From: a virus
Reading direction: 5' to 3' (one strand)
DNA length: 22,519 nt
Virus record (IMG/VR): IMGVR_UViG_3300021963_003656
Coordinates: 1 to 22,519 of that record
Positions 20,512 to 22,519 of the stretch are shown here, in pieces. The notes below the pieces were generated by a model. It did no database searches, had not been told where the DNA came from, and saw nothing but the letters and a program-made list of their open reading frames with translations. The position numbers and the translations under genes are program-made. Position 1 is the first letter of the stretch; each line of letters starts with the position of its first letter.

Positions 20512-21546
20512 TCAGCACTTTACTGATCCACCACGTTTTCTAGCAGGAGCTACCGTCAAAGACTTTTCAGTCTTGGTGACAGAACCCGCAGGTTTTTCCT
20601 TGCTAGTAAACAGGCTCTTCGCACCCTCGTACAGCTTGCTAGGGATGCTACGGATGGTTTTAGCCATGTCCATATCCTCCTCAGATGGGCCGATCGATTT
20701 GTCGTAAGCGCCCTTGGAAAGGTCAGTGATGCTCCCGCCGTCTTTGTACTTCAGGTTGCTCTGGGCTTTCGCTTGCTTCATCGCTGTTGCGTTCTCAGCC
20801 TTGAAGGCAGATTGCTCTTTCTTCTGGGCTGGGGTCACACTGCCACCCGTTTTAAAGGTGCCAGATTGACGATCATTGCTGACAGGAGCAGATTTCTTCT
20901 TAGCTGGGTATGCTACGGCGCGACCGCTGTCGTTAACAGCTCCCCCCGTAGCGAAGCGCTTTTTTGTCGCACCACCTTTTTTGTAGCCACCGCCATTACC
21001 TAACTTGACATCACCTGTTGGGGCGCTGTTGTTGTCAGGAGTAGCTGTGACCATCTTGGTGTCGCGATATTTGCCGCCTTGACCTTCGGTGTTGATGATG
21101 CCATCTTTAGCGATAGCGCCACCCTTTTTATAACCACCTTGACCATTGACAACGCCGCCTGTGGCGTAACCCCCGGGCTTTGTCGACTTGGCGATACCAC
21201 CAGTAGCTAGACCTTTATGACCTTTGCTTGCTGGTTTACCTTCATGAGACTTCAACTCAGACTTAATACCCTTGAGGGCTTTCATCTCAGCTTTGTGCTC
21301 ACCCTTGGACTCGCCACCTTCCTTCATGGTTGCACCAGCCATAGCGGCACGGCGCATAGCCATTGAAGGACGCTTGGGACGAGCTACGGGCATCATGCCA
21401 CCGCGTGCAGGCATAGAGGAGGGCATCGCTGATGGCATAGCCATCATTCCGCCGTCAGCCTTTTTAACGGATCCGCCTTTTTTGAGCTTGAGTTCGACTG
21501 TTGGTTCAGTCGTCATCATCTTCACCATTGGTTTAAATTGACCCAT
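20512..21546 (-). CDS. Basic Gly/Lys-repeat protein of the head block, 344 aa
   Basis: A disordered-looking, highly basic protein whose main feature is about a dozen copies of a short motif with GG in the middle: KKGGSVKK, KEGGESK, ATGGIAKS, ATGGVVNGQGG, KKGGAIAK, KKGGATKK, ATGGAVND, KTGGSVTP, KDGGSITD and the C-terminal KRGGSVKC. An early segment is rich in Met, Ala and Pro (MMAMPSAMPSSMPARGGMM). Near the end a helical part appears (EDMDMAKTIRSIPSKLYEGA). The strong AAGGAG before the ATG at 21546, the place next to the capsid gene and the terminator at its end suggest high expression in the virion block. It may bind DNA or act as an internal or scaffold-like protein; function is unknown. Confidence 0.6.
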   Translation of the reverse strand: MGQFKPMVKMMTTEPTVELKLKKGGSVKKADGGMMAMPSAMPSSMPARGGMMPVARPKRPSMAMRRAAMAGATMKEGGESKGEHKAEMKALKGIKSELKSHEGKPASKGHKGLATGGIAKSTKPGGYATGGVVNGQGGYKKGGAIAKDGIINTEGQGGKYRDTKMVTATPDNNSAPTGDVKLGNGGGYKKGGATKKRFATGGAVNDSGRAVAYPAKKKSAPVSNDRQSGTFKTGGSVTPAQKKEQSAFKAENATAMKQAKAQSNLKYKDGGSITDLSKGAYDKSIGPSEEDMDMAKTIRSIPSKLYEGAKSLFTSKEKPAGSVTKTEKSLTVAPARKRGGSVKC

Positions 21547-21557
21547 GATGTGCTCCT

Positions 21558-21944
21558 TTAGACGTCAGCGTATTTATAGACGATCGTCACACGAGCGGCG
21601 CCAGCAGTAGCGGCAGTACCAGTTTGGCTGTACGTAATAATAGCGCTGACATCACTGGTTCCAGTGTTTGCCCATGCGCTGTATACGCCCGTTGTTGCAA
21701 CAGAAGCGCGACCTGCGCTACCAACCGAAGTGGCGGTAACAAAAGCGGCGGCAGAACCTGTCTTGCCAACGGTAACAGTGTTTGTAGTACCAGCATCAAA
21801 AGCTGTAGTCACATCGATGTTGATGTCAACGATTTGTGCACCAGCGGGAATAGTTGCAATCGTTACTGCTGTTGCATTGGTGTATGCAAAGGTTGTAGTA
21901 ACGGCTGACAACATGCCGCCGATATTGGTCACTTGATTTGCCAT
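21558..21944 (-). CDS. Small beta-sandwich protein after the capsid gene, possible head decoration, 128 aa
   Basis: A Thr/Ala/Val-rich beta protein without Cys, TM or signal (VTTTFAYTNATAVTIATIPA, GAQIVDINIDVTTAFDAGTT, AAFVTATSVGSAGRASVATT, AARVTIVYKYADV). The gene directly follows the capsid gene and its terminator, with AAGGAG before the ATG at 21944, so it should be strongly translated. In many phages this slot holds a head decoration or stabilising protein, which would suit its size and fold. No family-specific motif was recognised. Confidence 0.55.
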   Translation of the reverse strand: MANQVTNIGGMLSAVTTTFAYTNATAVTIATIPAGAQIVDINIDVTTAFDAGTTNTVTVGKTGSAAAFVTATSVGSAGRASVATTGVYSAWANTGTSDVSAIITYSQTGTAATAGAARVTIVYKYADV

Positions 21945-21958
21945 TGTCTTTTCTCCTT

Positions 21959-21983
21959 AAAACGCAGGGGGCGAACCCCCCGC
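21959..21983 (-). terminator. Intrinsic terminator with UUCG loop after the capsid gene
   Basis: On the minus strand an 8-bp stem GCGGGGGG/CCCCCTGC (one G-T pair) closes a TTCG loop and is followed by GTTTTAA. It starts seven bases after the TAA of the capsid gene. The AAGGAG of the next gene overlaps the end of the T-run, so terminator and ribosome site are packed together. It probably gives the capsid gene its own abundant transcript and lets a fraction of polymerases continue. Confidence 0.85.
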
Positions 21984-21989
21984 TTGGGT

Positions 21990-22519
21990 TTAGACACCGG
22001 CTGTACCGTACATGGCGCGTGGGTCTGTAAACCCTACGTCATAACGTTCAGTGGCTTTATAACGCATGGAATCAGTCTCAAAATCCCCTTCCATGGTCTT
22101 CTCGAGCTTACGACGCATCATGAGCTTCATGCCTTCAGGAGCGTCGGTCTGTACCCAGAATGCTGACGCATTGGTCAAACGTGACAACACAGCCGCGCCT
22201 TCGTCCAACAAACCGATGGACTTGACAGGGTTGATGTCGTTGTTTGCATTACCTGCGCGCAAGACGGATTTCAAGAGAACTTCAGCTTGGAAGACGTTGC
22301 CGGGGGCGACCACCAATTGGCGGGGCACAAGGCGAATCTTCTTACCATTGTTGTCCACAGCTTGACGAATCTGGATCAACATCTGTTCGAGAGATGTCTG
22401 TGACAGATTGGCGGCTGTAGCCAATTGGTTGCTGAATGTACCGCTGACGATAGGGTGAGCTGTGCTGATCAAAGCAACGCCGTCGCCACCTGCTGTAGCA
22501 CCACCTGTGAAGGCGTTGT
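21990..22519 (-). CDS. Major capsid protein, HK97-fold, C-terminal 175 residues
   Basis: The frame is open to the right edge of the window, so the N-terminus is missing. The visible part starts NAFTGGATAGGDGVALISTA and continues HPIVSGTFSNQLATAANLSQ, TSLEQMLIQIRQAVDNNGKK, VPRQLVVAPGNVFQAEVLLK, ending in FTDPRAMYGTAGV. The GDGVALISTAHP-type block, followed by a helix and a P..LVV-type strand, is typical of phage major capsid proteins including the Mu gpT-like group (family knowledge). A strong terminator follows, consistent with the most abundant virion protein. An internal TTG at 22472 is in frame but is not a plausible start. Confidence 0.78.
   Translation of the reverse strand, partial: NAFTGGATAGGDGVALISTAHPIVSGTFSNQLATAANLSQTSLEQMLIQIRQAVDNNGKKIRLVPRQLVVAPGNVFQAEVLLKSVLRAGNANNDINPVKSIGLLDEGAAVLSRLTNASAFWVQTDAPEGMKLMMRRKLEKTMEGDFETDSMRYKATERYDVGFTDPRAMYGTAGV

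Overview
The window is a gene-dense stretch of a tailed-phage genome, or of a prophage or environmental viral contig. Every supported gene lies on the minus strand, so transcription runs from the right end to the left end. The head-tail proteins are of the short-tailed (podovirus) kind: an HK97-fold capsid protein, adaptor-type proteins and a P22 gp10/T7 gp12-like nozzle. No tape measure, sheath or baseplate gene is visible. A GH108 muramidase and an ADP-heptose (LPS core sugar) pathway point to a Gram-negative host. The style of the structural proteins resembles freshwater phage contigs, but that impression comes from memory of such families and the host cannot be named. Genes are packed with overlaps or gaps of a few bases, so no gene-free stretch exceeds about 60 bases. 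I saw no tRNA, CRISPR array, integrase, transposase, reverse transcriptase or convincing promoter.

Layout in transcription order (right to left). (1) 22519-20186: the C-terminal part of the major capsid protein, a small beta-rich protein, a long basic Gly/Lys-repeat protein and another small beta protein. Two intrinsic terminators with UUCG loops sit in the gaps after the capsid gene and after the Gly/Lys-repeat gene. (2) 20183-18230: two small basic proteins, an adaptor/tail-tubular-A-like protein carrying an inserted beta-sandwich, and a small CxxC protein. (3) 18228-15506: a 651-aa tail-fibre-like protein and two small beta-rich structural proteins. (4) 15493-9100: four RCC1-repeat proteins, each predicted to be a seven-bladed propeller, arranged as B-A / transferase / B-A. 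The central gene encodes a sulfotransferase-TPR-glycosyltransferase fusion. (5) 9074-5680: a small tail-associated protein followed by a sugar-nucleotide cassette: an APS-kinase-like/nucleotidyltransferase fusion, a heptose-1-phosphate adenylyltransferase (RfaE2), a cupin, a heptose-7-phosphate kinase-like PfkB protein (RfaE1) and ADP-heptose epimerase (HldD). (6) 5690-3987: a lysis cassette with two small single-TM proteins, a membrane-anchored beta protein, a GH108 muramidase and a 3TM holin. (7) 3928-1: an SU10-type adaptor, a fibre-like protein and the N-terminal 680 codons of a nozzle-like protein that runs off the left edge.

The most interesting reading is that blocks 4 and 5 form one system. 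The central fusion enzyme has two transferase halves, and the adjacent genes could supply both donors: ADP-heptose from the RfaE1/RfaE2/HldD set, and possibly PAPS or another activated group from the APS-kinase-like fusion. The four surrounding propeller proteins carry a Ser/Thr/Tyr-rich loop in nearly every blade and could be the acceptors. The domain assignments are supported by the sequence; the idea of a phage-encoded pathway that heptosylates and perhaps sulfates its own adhesins is inference.
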